Shown here: positions 8,634 to 17,121 of the stretch, in pieces | Position numbering within the stretch: position 1 is the stretch's first letter | How the letters are laid out: each line of letters begins with the position of its first letter | NCBI GenBank assembly: GCA_943329075.2 | Contig: CALQCM020000010.1 | Coordinates: 1 to 64,000, forward strand | Length of the DNA stretch: 64,000 nucleotides | Direction: 5' to 3' | Origin: Chitinophaga pinensis | Lineage (GTDB): Bacteria > Pseudomonadota > Gammaproteobacteria > Burkholderiales > SG8-41 | The notes under the pieces: generated by a model | Database searches by the model: none | Told to the model about the DNA's origin: nothing | Seen by the model: the letters and a program-made list of their open reading frames with translations, nothing else | Made by a program: the position numbers and the translations under genes

Positions 8634-9098
8634 ATGACCAATGCCAATCGCTGTGTTGTTGTCGCGGATGGCGCGCACGCGCGCTTTCTGCTGACCGAGA
8701 CGCGCGCCGGCATGCTGCAACGCCCGGTGTTGCGCCTGGTCGAGAATGTGAAGATGGAAAATCCGGAGCACACGCTAAAAGGCCGGCGTGACGCGCGCAA
8801 GATCAGGAGCGGCCGCGACGAACGTTCGCCGCACAGTTACACCGATCATCGCGATCCGCACGACCTTGAGTTGATGCGGCGGTTTGCCGGCAAGGTGGCG
8901 CAGCAGTTGTCCGCGATGCTTGAGAAACGGGCATCGGCGGTCGTGCTGGTGGCCGAACCGCACATGCTGGGGTTGTTGCGCACGGCGGTGGCGCCGGTCG
9001 TAAAATCCGGCGTGCCGGTGCAGGAATTGGCGCGGGACTATACCTGGTGCACATCGGTAGAGCTGGAGCGGCATCTCGCCGACAACAAATTGTTGTAA
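8634..9098 (+). CDS. Host-attachment (bacterial eRF1-like) family protein
   Basis: Matches the small family labelled 'protein required for attachment to host cells', related to the archaeo-eukaryotic release-factor fold. The N-terminus CVVVADGAHARFLL and the C-terminal VVLVAEPHMLGLLR are the two typical blocks, joined by a charged linker rich in Arg, Asp and His (about residues 40-75). Its true role is unsettled; related bacterial eRF1-like domains are proposed to act on stalled ribosomes. A GGAGGTAAC site precedes the ATG. It is co-directional with the CBS gene in the FNR-box cluster. Confidence 0.85.
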   Translation: MTNANRCVVVADGAHARFLLTETRAGMLQRPVLRLVENVKMENPEHTLKGRRDARKIRSGRDERSPHSYTDHRDPHDLELMRRFAGKVAQQLSAMLEKRASAVVLVAEPHMLGLLRTAVAPVVKSGVPVQELARDYTWCTSVELERHLADNKLL

Positions 9099-9114
9099 AT
9101 CGCTCGTAGCGGGG

Positions 9115-9128
9115 TTGATCCCCGTCAA
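9115..9128. promoter_or_regulatory. FNR/Anr-like box before hsp20
   Basis: TTGATCCCCGTCAA matches nine of ten fixed bases of the FNR/Anr consensus, 107 bases before the Hsp20 start. It has the same form (TTGAT-N4-GTCAA) as the boxes at 3761 and 8073. Confidence 0.6.
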
Positions 9129-9234
9129 CAGGCGGACATTGCGCAATTGAGAAAATGGTATTGCGCGCGAAGTTGTGAAGTTGGTGCGCACCGTTGAAAT
9201 GTTTTCGGATCCATTTGCCTGATGGAGGGTAGTC

Positions 9235-9663
9235 ATGGCAAATATTTCCAGACACGATCCGTTCGGAGCAAGTCTTGCCGATTTGTTCGATGGCTTGTTT
9301 GTGCGCCCGGTGCGGTTGGGCATCGACGGGCAGAACGAGCTGGCGATGAAAATCGACGTCAAGCAGGATGACAAGGCTTACGCCGTGACGGCAGAAATGC
9401 CCGGCGTGAAGAAAGACGACATTCATGTCCGGGTCGAAGGTAATCTTGTTTCAATCGAAGCCGAGGTCAAAAAAGAGCGGGAAGAGAAAAAGGACGAGCG
9501 CGTGGTGCGCAGCGAACGCTATTACGGCAAGCTGGCACGCAGCTTCACGCTCGAATATGAAATCGACGAAGCGTCGGTGCAGGTCGCTTACAGCGATGGT
9601 TTGTTGAAACTGACTCTGCCGAAAAAAATGAAATCGGCGGCACACCAGATCGCCGTGCACTGA
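9235..9663 (+). CDS. Hsp20/alpha-crystallin small heat-shock protein
   Basis: An ATP-independent holdase of 142 residues. The alpha-crystallin domain runs from about residue 38 to 130, with AEMPGVKKDDIHVRVEGN and the closing GLLKLTLPKK; the usual C-terminal I-x-I motif appears as a weak HQIAVH end. The ATG follows GATGGAGGG. It is separated from the host-attachment gene by 136 bases with its own FNR-type box, so it probably has its own promoter. Confidence 0.95.
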   Translation: MANISRHDPFGASLADLFDGLFVRPVRLGIDGQNELAMKIDVKQDDKAYAVTAEMPGVKKDDIHVRVEGNLVSIEAEVKKEREEKKDERVVRSERYYGKLARSFTLEYEIDEASVQVAYSDGLLKLTLPKKMKSAAHQIAVH

Positions 9664-9886
9664 CCTGCTTGTTTGCGGGAGCTGGGGCAGGAAATTATCG
9701 AAAGCGAAAGCGGATCTGCCGGAAATCGAAGTTTCGCCCGAAATTCGGCTTCACCTGATCAACGACGCTGCGTATTTCCGCGAGCTGCAAAAAACGCTCA
9801 CCGCCGGCGAAACCGTCGACAACGCCAGCGTTTGGTGCGAGGTCGAAGCCGAGATCGATTCGGTGATCCGCAAGTATACGCATTGA
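9662..9886 (+). pseudogene. Protein-like open frame without a start codon
   Basis: Frame 2 after hsp20 reads through to a TGA at 9884-9886 and its last 58 codons look truly coding: charged and regular, with segments such as LPEIEVSPEIRLHLIND and FRELQKTLTAGETVDNASVWCEVEAEIDSVIRKYTH. No ATG, GTG or TTG stands at its beginning. The neighbouring frame has a TTG at 9673 followed by RELGQEIIESES, so a one-base shift near 9700-9715 could join the two parts. It may be a decayed small gene once co-transcribed with hsp20, or a gene with an unusual start. No family was recognised. Confidence 0.45.
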
Positions 9887-9972
9887 CCCGGCCGCAGCAC
9901 CGCCTTGCGCCACCCGCTGGATAAGGGGCGGCAGAGCGGCGTATTATCTGCGCTGCGAAACCATACTGGTAG

Positions 9973-10719
9973 ATGGACAATCCATTGTTTGAAATTGCAC
10001 TATCGGCTGCGTTTGTCGGCGGACTCGCGGGGGGCTTGCATTGCGCCGGCATGTGCGGCGGCATCGTGCGTGTGTTGTGTACGCCGCCGGGTTCCGCTGC
10101 GGCCCCGCAATGGCCCTACCTGCTGGCCTACAACGGCGGGCGCATTACGAGTTATGTGGTGGCTGGCGCGCTGGCCGGCGCGCTGGGAGAAGCCGGCCTG
10201 TTAACGCGTGCAGCACCGATGTTGCAGCCGCTGATGTATTTTCTTGCAAGCGTGATGCTGGTGGCATTGGGGCTCTATCTGACCGGCCTGGCGCCGGTGG
10301 TGGCGCGCATTGAAGGGGCGGGCGCGTGGTTGTGGCGGCGCATACAGCCATTGACGAAGCGCATGCTGCCGGTGACCTCGCTGCCCCGTGCGCTAGGGCT
10401 GGGCGCATTGTGGGGTTGGTTGCCCTGCGGCATGGTCTACGCCGTGCTGCTGACGGCGCTGGCGCTGGGCAGCTGGTGGCAGGGCGCGTTGCTGATGCTG
10501 GCCTTTGGCCTTGGCACCCTGCCCAATATGCTGGGCATCGGCTTGTTTTACGAAAGAATCGAGAAACTGCGCCGCGCCGGCGCGGCGCGCGTGCTGGCCG
10601 GCGGCGCCATCGCTGCATTCGGTTTGTTCGGTATCGTCAACGCATGGCATCCCGCCGCCATGGCTGGCGGCGGACTGCTGTGCTACATGATTCCGGGGCT
10701 CGAAAACTGGTTTCAATGA
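9973..10719 (+). CDS. TauE/SafE-like (DsbD_2-type) membrane protein
   Basis: A 248-residue inner-membrane protein with about six hydrophobic segments. The N-terminus AFVGGLAGGLHCAGMCGGIV is the signature of the COG2836 family, often found beside cbb3 oxidase assembly and copper genes and thought to help copper or thiol handling. The Cys-x3-Cys pair (HCAGMCGG) may bind metal. It closes the low-oxygen cluster. Transport of sulfite, implied by the family name, is not supported by anything visible here. Confidence 0.85.
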   Translation: MDNPLFEIALSAAFVGGLAGGLHCAGMCGGIVRVLCTPPGSAAAPQWPYLLAYNGGRITSYVVAGALAGALGEAGLLTRAAPMLQPLMYFLASVMLVALGLYLTGLAPVVARIEGAGAWLWRRIQPLTKRMLPVTSLPRALGLGALWGWLPCGMVYAVLLTALALGSWWQGALLMLAFGLGTLPNMLGIGLFYERIEKLRRAGAARVLAGGAIAAFGLFGIVNAWHPAAMAGGGLLCYMIPGLENWFQ

Positions 10720-11120
10720 CATCGAGCCGCGTCCGGAGAACCGCTGAACATGTGGCCGACGCCATCTTTTTGGATTCCCCGCTTCCAGCGAAACGCTGAT
10801 TCGGTGAAATCCTGGATCGACGCATTGTCGATTCTTCCGATGGGACGTGAAGGGGGCTCGGTTAAGGTCCGCGACCGGTTTGCATGTCGGTAAGGGAACG
10901 TCGCGCTGAGTAATTGCGGGCACTTATCCTGAGTCGAATCACCGCTTTCTGGAAGCTGAAATGGCAGCGCCGGTCGGTTTTTGCCCGTTGACCGACAGTC
11001 GCGAACCGGCCACGTGCAGACGCTCAGTGTGCAGAAAAGTGGGGTTGATGGACCGCCCGCTTTCGCAAATAACCACCATTCGGGAGGTGGGAGTTGACCC
11101 TTAATTGACATTAAGTCATA
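10720..11120. other. Gene-poor gap
   Basis: About 400 bases without a recognisable gene. A 47-codon frame from ATG 10961 to 11104 has no known motif or good ribosome-binding site. A TTGACA at 11105-11110 is a candidate -35 for the toxin-antitoxin operon that follows. No repeat, tRNA or phage remnant was recognised. Confidence 0.5.
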
Positions 11121-11137
11121 ATGACCATTATGGTCAT
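11121..11137. promoter_or_regulatory. Palindromic operator of toxin-antitoxin operon
   Basis: ATGACCATTATGGTCAT is a perfect inverted repeat of 8 bases around one central base. It is 17 bases before the antitoxin ATG and begins 11 bases after a TTGACA (11105-11110), so it covers the place of the -10 element. Phd/YefM antitoxins repress their own operon from such sites. Confidence 0.7.
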
Positions 11138-11154
11138 ACTAGTCTGAGGGCATC

Positions 11155-11448
11155 ATGATCACGGAAACCAGTGCGGTTAACTTTAGGCAGAATTTGGGCG
11201 AGATGCTCAATCAGGTGCAGTATCGCCACGACAGCGTGGTGATCAACAAGGACGGCAAGCCCGTGGCCGCGCTAGTCGACGCTAGGTTGTTCGAGCGCAT
11301 TCGTCGTATGCAGGGCCGCTTCGACGCGCTATGCCAACGCATCGAGGCTGGCTTTGCCGAAGTGCCCGAGGTGGATGGACTGGCTGAAATCGACGCGGTC
11401 ATTGCGATTGAACGAACGCAGATGCGATCATCGGCCAAAAAGCGCTGA
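11155..11448 (+). CDS. Type II antitoxin, Phd/YefM family
   Basis: A 97-residue antitoxin. The first 55 residues (TETSAVNFRQNLGEMLNQVQYRHDSVVINKDGKPVAALV) carry the Phd/YefM DNA-binding and dimer fold. The acidic C-terminal half (VPEVDGLAEIDAVIAIER) would wrap the toxin. The stop is 6 bases before the PIN toxin start and a perfect palindrome lies upstream, as expected for an autoregulated pair. Confidence 0.9.
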   Translation: MITETSAVNFRQNLGEMLNQVQYRHDSVVINKDGKPVAALVDARLFERIRRMQGRFDALCQRIEAGFAEVPEVDGLAEIDAVIAIERTQMRSSAKKR

Positions 11449-11454
11449 GTTGCC

Positions 11455-11886
11455 GTGGCGACTCTGCGGGTGGTACTCGATACAAACGTGCTGCTCTCGG
11501 GTATCGCTTATCCAGCCAGTGTGCCGGGCAAGATATTAGCGGCTTGGCGTCACGGTTCGGTGGATGTGTTGCTCTCTGATTACATACTGGGGGAGTTGCG
11601 GCGCGTGTTGCCTCGCCTGGTGCACCATCATGGTTTGACACTGCCGGAAATCGACGATTTGGTTGACGTTCTTTCCATACAGGCAGAAGTCATAGCCCCA
11701 CTGCCAATTACCGAACCGGAATTACGAGATGCCCAAGACCTGCCCGTGTTAGGCACTTTGCTGTCGGCCATCAAGACAGCTGACGGCGACTATCTCATCA
11801 CCGGTGACAAGGACTTGCTGGCTTTGGCTGACCGCTATCCCATCGTAACTCCTGCACAATTCTGGGCAACACACGCGGGACTTTGA
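11455..11886 (+). CDS. Toxin, PIN-domain ribonuclease
   Basis: A 143-residue PIN-domain endoribonuclease of the 'putative toxin-antitoxin system toxin component' group. The acidic active-site residues are visible: VVLDTNVLLSG near residue 8, the central Glu in ILGELRRVL near residue 48, and the TADGDYLITGDKDLL block near residue 109. GTG 11455 is the start, 6 bases after the antitoxin stop. The likely targets are cellular RNAs; specificity is unknown. Confidence 0.9.
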   Translation: MATLRVVLDTNVLLSGIAYPASVPGKILAAWRHGSVDVLLSDYILGELRRVLPRLVHHHGLTLPEIDDLVDVLSIQAEVIAPLPITEPELRDAQDLPVLGTLLSAIKTADGDYLITGDKDLLALADRYPIVTPAQFWATHAGL

Positions 11887-11975
11887 GCGTCGAGGGGCGG
11901 TCGGCAATCTTGCGTCTGTCGATTCGCCCGTCGAGGCGGCTCGTTACGCGTTGACGGATACGTAACGGGTTTTCC

Positions 11976-13205
11976 CTAAAAGTAAGCCTGTCCGGCGCGC
12001 ACCGTCGGCGTCCATTCGCAGTCGCCCCAGGGGCCATCGCCGGATTCCTTGATGTAGGCGATGCGCTGGTGCCGTTTTGACAGACCCTTGCCGACCAGCA
12101 CATCGTGCAGCCAGTCGACGACGTATTCATGATTCGCCAGGCTGCCCAGATTCGATAGCGACCGCTGCGGGTGGTACTGGTTCTCGAACACCCACATTTC
12201 TTTCTGTGACTTCAGCTCGCCATAAGCTTCGATCGCATCCTCCAGCGGGCAGAGCGGATCGAATTCGCCGGTGGCCAGCAGGGTCGGGCACTGGATCTTG
12301 TCGAGGTGCCCGCGCACCGTCATCGGCTGTGCCACTTCGCGGTCGAACTTTTCCTCGTCCTTGTAGCCGGCCATATACATGAACATCTGTTTGAAGCGCG
12401 GCGACGACTGCGTGAAGATCGTGTTGTTCGGATTGAAACAGGCGGTGGCGCTGGCTACTGCGGCAATGCGGCGATCGTAGCTCGCCAGGCGCAGTGACCA
12501 GTAGCTGCCCATGCTGATGCCGTAGATGGCGATCTTGCGCGCATTGACCTCTTTGCGTTTGCGCAGCCAGCTGATGACGGCGGCACCGGCGCGTTCGTAG
12601 TTGTCGCCGACGGCGCGGATTTTTTGCATGTTCGAGCTGCCCTGGCCCGGACCGTCCATCGACAGCACATTGAAGCCACGGGCGAGCGCGACGTTATGAT
12701 TGACGCGCGGGAAGGCCTCCTTGGTCTGGTCCATGCCCGGCACATAGATGATGGTCGGCGCCTTGCGGCGGTCGGGCAGCATGTGGAACAGGCAGGAGAT
12801 GGTCTTGCCGTCGTCGAACGGCACTTCGACGCGTTCGATCGGGTAGGCCGCCGTGGTGATCTGGCGGTCGACCATTTCGCACAGTTTGCGATACAGCGTT
12901 TTCTTCACCGGATGATCATCGAAATAAATCGCGTGCTGCGCCATGCGATAGGCCTCGATGGCGTGGTCGTAATGCGCGGTGGCGGTCGCCTTGTGACCCA
13001 GCGACTGCGCGCGTTTCGCCAGTGCTTCATGCTGCTCGGCGGCCTGGCGCCAGACTTTCGAATACATGCGGTAGTTGCGCGCGCGTTTGCCGGCCGGCGT
13101 TTCAGCGCCGTCGACTTCGAAGTTCTGCACGCGCCCGCGCATGTTGAGCGCGAGGTCGAGCATCCATTGTTGATCGTCGCGCTTGGTCCTAAGATTTCGA
13201 ATCAT
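11976..13205 (-). CDS. Alpha/beta hydrolase with helical N-terminal cap
   Basis: A 409-residue cytoplasmic hydrolase. An N-terminal helical region (about 1-140) precedes an alpha/beta-hydrolase core with the nucleophile elbow GISMGS near residue 231, the oxyanion-region YVPGMDQ near 160, an acid in ATGEFDPLCP near 325 and a late histidine (NQYHPQ or ANHEYV). The cap-plus-core layout resembles the FrsA and 2,6-dihydroxypseudooxynicotine hydrolase group, which cleave C-C or ester bonds. Substrate is not predictable. It runs toward the toxin gene and is preceded by the TIGR02444 gene in the same direction, 18 bases away. Confidence 0.85.
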   Translation of the reverse strand: MIRNLRTKRDDQQWMLDLALNMRGRVQNFEVDGAETPAGKRARNYRMYSKVWRQAAEQHEALAKRAQSLGHKATATAHYDHAIEAYRMAQHAIYFDDHPVKKTLYRKLCEMVDRQITTAAYPIERVEVPFDDGKTISCLFHMLPDRRKAPTIIYVPGMDQTKEAFPRVNHNVALARGFNVLSMDGPGQGSSNMQKIRAVGDNYERAGAAVISWLRKRKEVNARKIAIYGISMGSYWSLRLASYDRRIAAVASATACFNPNNTIFTQSSPRFKQMFMYMAGYKDEEKFDREVAQPMTVRGHLDKIQCPTLLATGEFDPLCPLEDAIEAYGELKSQKEMWVFENQYHPQRSLSNLGSLANHEYVVDWLHDVLVGKGLSKRHQRIAYIKESGDGPWGDCEWTPTVRAGQAYF

Positions 13206-13223
13206 CAGTTTCTCCGCATGGGT

Positions 13224-13721
13224 TCAGGATTGATTGAAGTTTTCAAGCAGCACGCGGGCGGCGGTGGCCGGCAGCCCGCCGAGATGTGCCGCATACGCGT
13301 CAAGGTTCGCACGCGCCGCCCCGGGTGGGGCGGCGGCTGCGCTGCCGAAGGTGGCGCAGGGGAAGGCTTGTTCGATGGTGAGTTGCTGGATGCGCTCGGC
13401 TTCCAGTTCGCTGCGTTTGATTTCATTGCGCAGGCGCACGGCAGTATCACCTGCAAACGGTGCGGCGGCGTTTTTAAGATGACGGCGCGCGCTGCGTAGC
13501 GGGCGCACGACCTGTTCGCGCCAGACGGCGACCAGGTTGTCGATTTCAGCCACCTCGGTTTGCGCGAGCTGCCGGCCTTGTGACGCAAGAAAGAGCAGAT
13601 ACAGAACCACGTTGACGTCAGCCCCCGCCTCGTCTTGTAGGTCGAGGCAGGCCGCGGCAACGCCGGGCCGCGCATAAAAGCGCAGCGAGAAATCCCAGAA
13701 GGCGGAGGGGGCGTCGTTCAT
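13224..13721 (-). CDS. TIGR02444 family protein (DUF2390)
   Basis: A 165-residue soluble helical protein of unknown function. The start MNDAPSAFWDFSLRFYARPGVAAACLDLQD is the typical beginning of the TIGR02444 family, and DVNVVLYLLFLA follows as expected. The frame is open further upstream to 13946, but that part looks like non-coding sequence. It is upstream of the hydrolase in a likely two-gene operon. Confidence 0.85.
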   Translation of the reverse strand: MNDAPSAFWDFSLRFYARPGVAAACLDLQDEAGADVNVVLYLLFLASQGRQLAQTEVAEIDNLVAVWREQVVRPLRSARRHLKNAAAPFAGDTAVRLRNEIKRSELEAERIQQLTIEQAFPCATFGSAAAAPPGAARANLDAYAAHLGGLPATAARVLLENFNQS

Positions 13722-13965
13722 TGTTGTGCGGGCAGGGTAGGCAATCGACGGCCGCGCCAGATTGGAATTTTGTGAATGCGGCGCGGGATTATTGCCACAG
13801 ATTCTACCAGAGCAGGTCGGGCGTATCCGTAGCTTGTTTTTCGGACGCTGATCAATGTTCCGTTGCCGACGTGTTGCTGCTAATCTGTGACGCGGCAATG
13901 CGTGGGCGGTTGTCAGCGCGCGTGCCAATACGCTTATTTTAGTCAATGTGATTGGAGTCGAAGGG

Positions 13966-15033
13966 ATGGGAAATACGGTTTATCGCGCCGCCATGCCGGT
14001 GTTGCGCATGTTCAGCCCTGAAGCCGCGCATCGTCTCGCGATTCGGGCATTGCAACTGGGTTTGGCCGGCCGTTCAAGCGCCGCCGCGGATCCGCTGCTG
14101 GCAACGCGCGTGTGGAAGCTCGAATTCAGCAACCCCGTTGGCTTGGCGGCGGGGTTCGACAAGGATGCCGATGTGATGGACGCAATGCTGGCACTCGGTT
14201 TCGGTTTTGTCGAAGCCGGCACCGTGACGCCGCTGCCGCAGCCCGGCAATCCGAAGCCGCGGCTGTTTCGTCTGTATGAAGACGCCGCGGTGATCAATCG
14301 TTTTGGTTTCAACAGCAAGGGCCTCGTGCCGTTTATTGGGAAGCTGAAGGCACGTGAGCGGCGCGGCATCGTCGGCGCCAACGTCGGCAAAAACAAACTG
14401 ACCGAAGATGCTGCCGCCGATTACGTCAAAGGCATCGAAGCGGTGTGTCACCACGCCGACTATCTGGTGTGCAACGTTTCTTCACCGAACACGCCGGGAC
14501 TGCGCAGCCTGCAGGCGCGCGATCAGATCGCTGCCCTGATCGGTCGCGTACTTGATGCGCGCAGTCGCGCCATGCCCGGTGCGCAAACGATACCGCCACT
14601 GCTGGCGAAGGTCGGCCCCGATCTCACCGAACAGGAAAAACAGGACATTGCCGAGGTTGCGCTGGCGAGCGGCATTGATGGTTTGATCGTCGGCAATACC
14701 ACCATCGACCGCCCGTCGACATTGCGCAGTCATCACGCGCCGGAAACCGGCGGCTTGTCCGGCGCGCCGTTGAAAGCGAAGTCGCAGGCCTGTATCACCG
14801 ACATGTACCGGCTGACCCGTGGACAATTACCGATCATCGGCTGCGGTGGCATTGCCAGCGGTGCCGATGCCTATGCGCGCATCCGCGCCGGCGCTTCACT
14901 GGTGCAACTCTATTCGGCGCTGGTCTACGGCGGCCCCGGCATGGTCGAGGACATCAAGCGCGACCTCGCGGCCTGCCTGCGTGCCGGCGGTTTCAAGTCG
15001 GTTGCCGATGCGGTGGGTGCGGATCATCGCTGA
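13966..15033 (+). CDS. pyrD: Dihydroorotate dehydrogenase (quinone), class 2
   Basis: Oxidises dihydroorotate to orotate with FMN and passes electrons to ubiquinone at the inner membrane, step four of pyrimidine synthesis. The ATG at 13966 has GGAG nine bases upstream; the GTG at 13948 is the alternative. The class 2 N-terminal membrane helices (YRAAMPVLRMFSPEAAHRLAI) are present. The core shows NPVGLAAGFDKDAD, NRFGFNSKG, the catalytic-serine segment VCNVSSPNTPGLR, and the phosphate-binding CGGIASGADAY. Length of 355 is near the norm. Its end overlaps the transglycosylase start. Confidence 0.96.
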   Translation: MGNTVYRAAMPVLRMFSPEAAHRLAIRALQLGLAGRSSAAADPLLATRVWKLEFSNPVGLAAGFDKDADVMDAMLALGFGFVEAGTVTPLPQPGNPKPRLFRLYEDAAVINRFGFNSKGLVPFIGKLKARERRGIVGANVGKNKLTEDAAADYVKGIEAVCHHADYLVCNVSSPNTPGLRSLQARDQIAALIGRVLDARSRAMPGAQTIPPLLAKVGPDLTEQEKQDIAEVALASGIDGLIVGNTTIDRPSTLRSHHAPETGGLSGAPLKAKSQACITDMYRLTRGQLPIIGCGGIASGADAYARIRAGASLVQLYSALVYGGPGMVEDIKRDLAACLRAGGFKSVADAVGADHR

Positions 15034-16060
15034 ATGGTGCCAGCGCAGCGGTGCCGGTCGGCTGGCTGCCGCCCTGGCCGTCGTTGTCGGCCTCGCGGTG
15101 CTGCCGCGGTTTGCCGCCGCGCAAGCGGATTTCGACGGCAATCCCGACGTCGAATTGTTCATCACGCAACTGGTCGATGAGCATCAATTCGACCGCGCGG
15201 TGCTCGACCGTTTGTTCCGCCAGGGCCGCATCCAGAACGGCGTCTTGCAGGCCATGGCGCGGCCGGCGACATCGCGCCCGTGGTACGAATTCCGTGCTTC
15301 CACTATCACGCCGTCGCGCCTGCGCGAGGGGGCCGAATACTGGCGGCGCCACGCCGCCGCGCTGGCACGCGCAACGGCAGAATACGGCGTGCCGGAAGAA
15401 ATCATCGTTGCCACCATCGGCATTGAGACGTCATACGGGCGCGCGCTCGGCAAAGGTCGCGTCTTCGATGCGCTGGCGACACTCGCCTTCGGTTATCCGC
15501 TGCGTGCGGCGCTGTTTCGCAACGAGTTGATCGAATTGCTGCTGCTGTCGCGCGAAATGCGCGCGGACCCGCTGCGTTACAAGGGCTCCTTCGCCGGCGC
15601 CATGGGCGTGCCGCAGTTTCTGCCGAGCAGCTATCGCCGGCATGCGGTCGACTTCGACGCCGACGGGCGGCGCGATTTATGGAGTCATGCCGATGCCATC
15701 GGCAGCATCGGTAATTATTACCGCAGTTACGGCTGGGCGAGCGGACAACCGGTGCTGGCGGCGCTGGAACGCACCAACGAGCCACCGCCCGATGCCTTCA
15801 AACAACTGCTGGAACGCGGCATACAGCCGCACAGCAGTGTCGCCGTTTTTCGCCGCGCCGGCGCGTCGATGGCGGGGGCGGCAAATGATGACGTGCTGGC
15901 CTGTGCCTTTGCCGCGGAAACCGACTCCGGCACTGCCTACTGGTTGGGCTTCAACAACTTTTATGTCATCACGCGGTATAACCGCAGTATCAACTATGCG
16001 CTGGCGGTGCACGACCTCGCGCTGGAACTGCGCAAGGCCCGCGACGCGCATATACGCTGA
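15008..16060 (+). CDS. mltB: Lytic murein transglycosylase B-like
   Basis: Cleaves the MurNAc-GlcNAc bond of peptidoglycan with 1,6-anhydro formation. ATG 15008 (or GTG 15017) gives an N-terminal signal peptide (LAAALAVVVGLAVLPRFAAAQA). The catalytic Glu lies in IGIETSYGR near residue 139, and the MltB blocks FAGAMGVPQFLPSSY, VDFDADGRRDLW and SIGNYYRSYGW follow. There is no lipobox, so it is probably soluble periplasmic. It overlaps pyrD by 26 bases, suggesting translational coupling. Confidence 0.93.
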   Translation: MRWVRIIAEWCQRSGAGRLAAALAVVVGLAVLPRFAAAQADFDGNPDVELFITQLVDEHQFDRAVLDRLFRQGRIQNGVLQAMARPATSRPWYEFRASTITPSRLREGAEYWRRHAAALARATAEYGVPEEIIVATIGIETSYGRALGKGRVFDALATLAFGYPLRAALFRNELIELLLLSREMRADPLRYKGSFAGAMGVPQFLPSSYRRHAVDFDADGRRDLWSHADAIGSIGNYYRSYGWASGQPVLAALERTNEPPPDAFKQLLERGIQPHSSVAVFRRAGASMAGAANDDVLACAFAAETDSGTAYWLGFNNFYVITRYNRSINYALAVHDLALELRKARDAHIR

Positions 16061-16176
16061 GTGCCACGGCGGAATTGTTTTTCGCCCCTTGGATTCTTTG
16101 TCGGGGCCCACAGTCCAACCGCGGTTGTCGCCGTGGTGGTAAAAGGTAGCTGCTTATTCGTTCCCTGGATGGTCGT

Positions 16177-17100
16177 GTGCGTTTATTTATCCTGATGATT
16201 GTCGTGTTGTTATCCGGTTGCAGCGTGCTGCCGCGCGGCGGCGAGGTGCCGGCCAAGCCGGTGCCGCCGGTGACCGATCCCCTGCCGAAGCCCGAGGTGC
16301 GTCTGGTGCCGCCGAAAATCGCACTGGCGCTCGGTGGCGGCGCGGCGCGGGGGTTTGCGCACGTTGGTGTGATCAAGGCACTTGAGGCGCACGGCATCGT
16401 GCCGGATTTTGTCGTCGGCACCAGCGCCGGCGCACTGGTCGGCGCCCTCTACGCCGGTGGCTACGGCGGCTTCGATCTGCAGCGCGTGGCGCTGCAGATG
16501 GACGACACCATTATTGCCGACTGGTCGCTGCCGGATCGCGGATTCATCAAGGGCGAAGCGCTGCAAAACTTCGTCAACCGCGCGGTGCAGGGCCGCACGC
16601 TGGAGAAACTCAACAAACCGTTTGCCGCTGTGGTCACCGATCTGCAGAGCGGCGAAATGGTGGTGTTCCGGACGGGCAATACCGGCATGGCGGTGCGTGC
16701 CTCAAGCAGCGTGCCCGGCGTGTTTCAGCCGGTGGCGATCGGCGGGCGCGAATACGTCGACGGCGGTCTGGTCAGCCCGGTGCCGGTGCGTGCGGCGCGC
16801 GCCATGGGTGCTGATATCGTGATTGCGGTCGATATCTCCAACAAGCCGCGCTTTGGCAAAACGCGCGACAGCATCGACGTCATGCTGCAGACCTTTGCGA
16901 TCATGGGCCAGAGCATTGCCACCTATGAATTGATGGAGGCCGACGTCATCGTCCGTCCGGAGACCGGGCAGATGAGGTCGACCGATTTTGACAACCGCAA
17001 CCTCGCCATCATCGAAGGTGAAAAGGCGGGGCTGGCGGCGATTGCCGCGATCAAGCGAAAAATTGCCGAGAAGACGGTCACGCAGACGGTGACACGGTGA
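16177..17100 (+). CDS. Patatin-like phospholipase, lipoprotein (RssA-type)
   Basis: A Ser-Asp dyad lipid acyl hydrolase. GTG 16177 starts a lipoprotein signal peptide with the lipobox LLSGC. The oxyanion loop GGGAARGF is near residue 54, the nucleophile GTSAG near 81, and the catalytic Asp in YVDGGLVSPVPV near 195. The 307-residue single-domain form resembles RssA-type proteins rather than the longer outer-membrane PlpD type. Substrate is not known. Confidence 0.9.
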   Translation: MRLFILMIVVLLSGCSVLPRGGEVPAKPVPPVTDPLPKPEVRLVPPKIALALGGGAARGFAHVGVIKALEAHGIVPDFVVGTSAGALVGALYAGGYGGFDLQRVALQMDDTIIADWSLPDRGFIKGEALQNFVNRAVQGRTLEKLNKPFAAVVTDLQSGEMVVFRTGNTGMAVRASSSVPGVFQPVAIGGREYVDGGLVSPVPVRAARAMGADIVIAVDISNKPRFGKTRDSIDVMLQTFAIMGQSIATYELMEADVIVRPETGQMRSTDFDNRNLAIIEGEKAGLAAIAAIKRKIAEKTVTQTVTR

Positions 17101-17121
17101 CCCGCTGGCGCGGGCGGGCGC

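Noticed and set aside
10921-10940. TCCTGAGTC near 10928 resembling the end of the palindromic element at 29704
   Set aside because: Only nine bases agree, with no matching second end or duplication, so it is probably chance.
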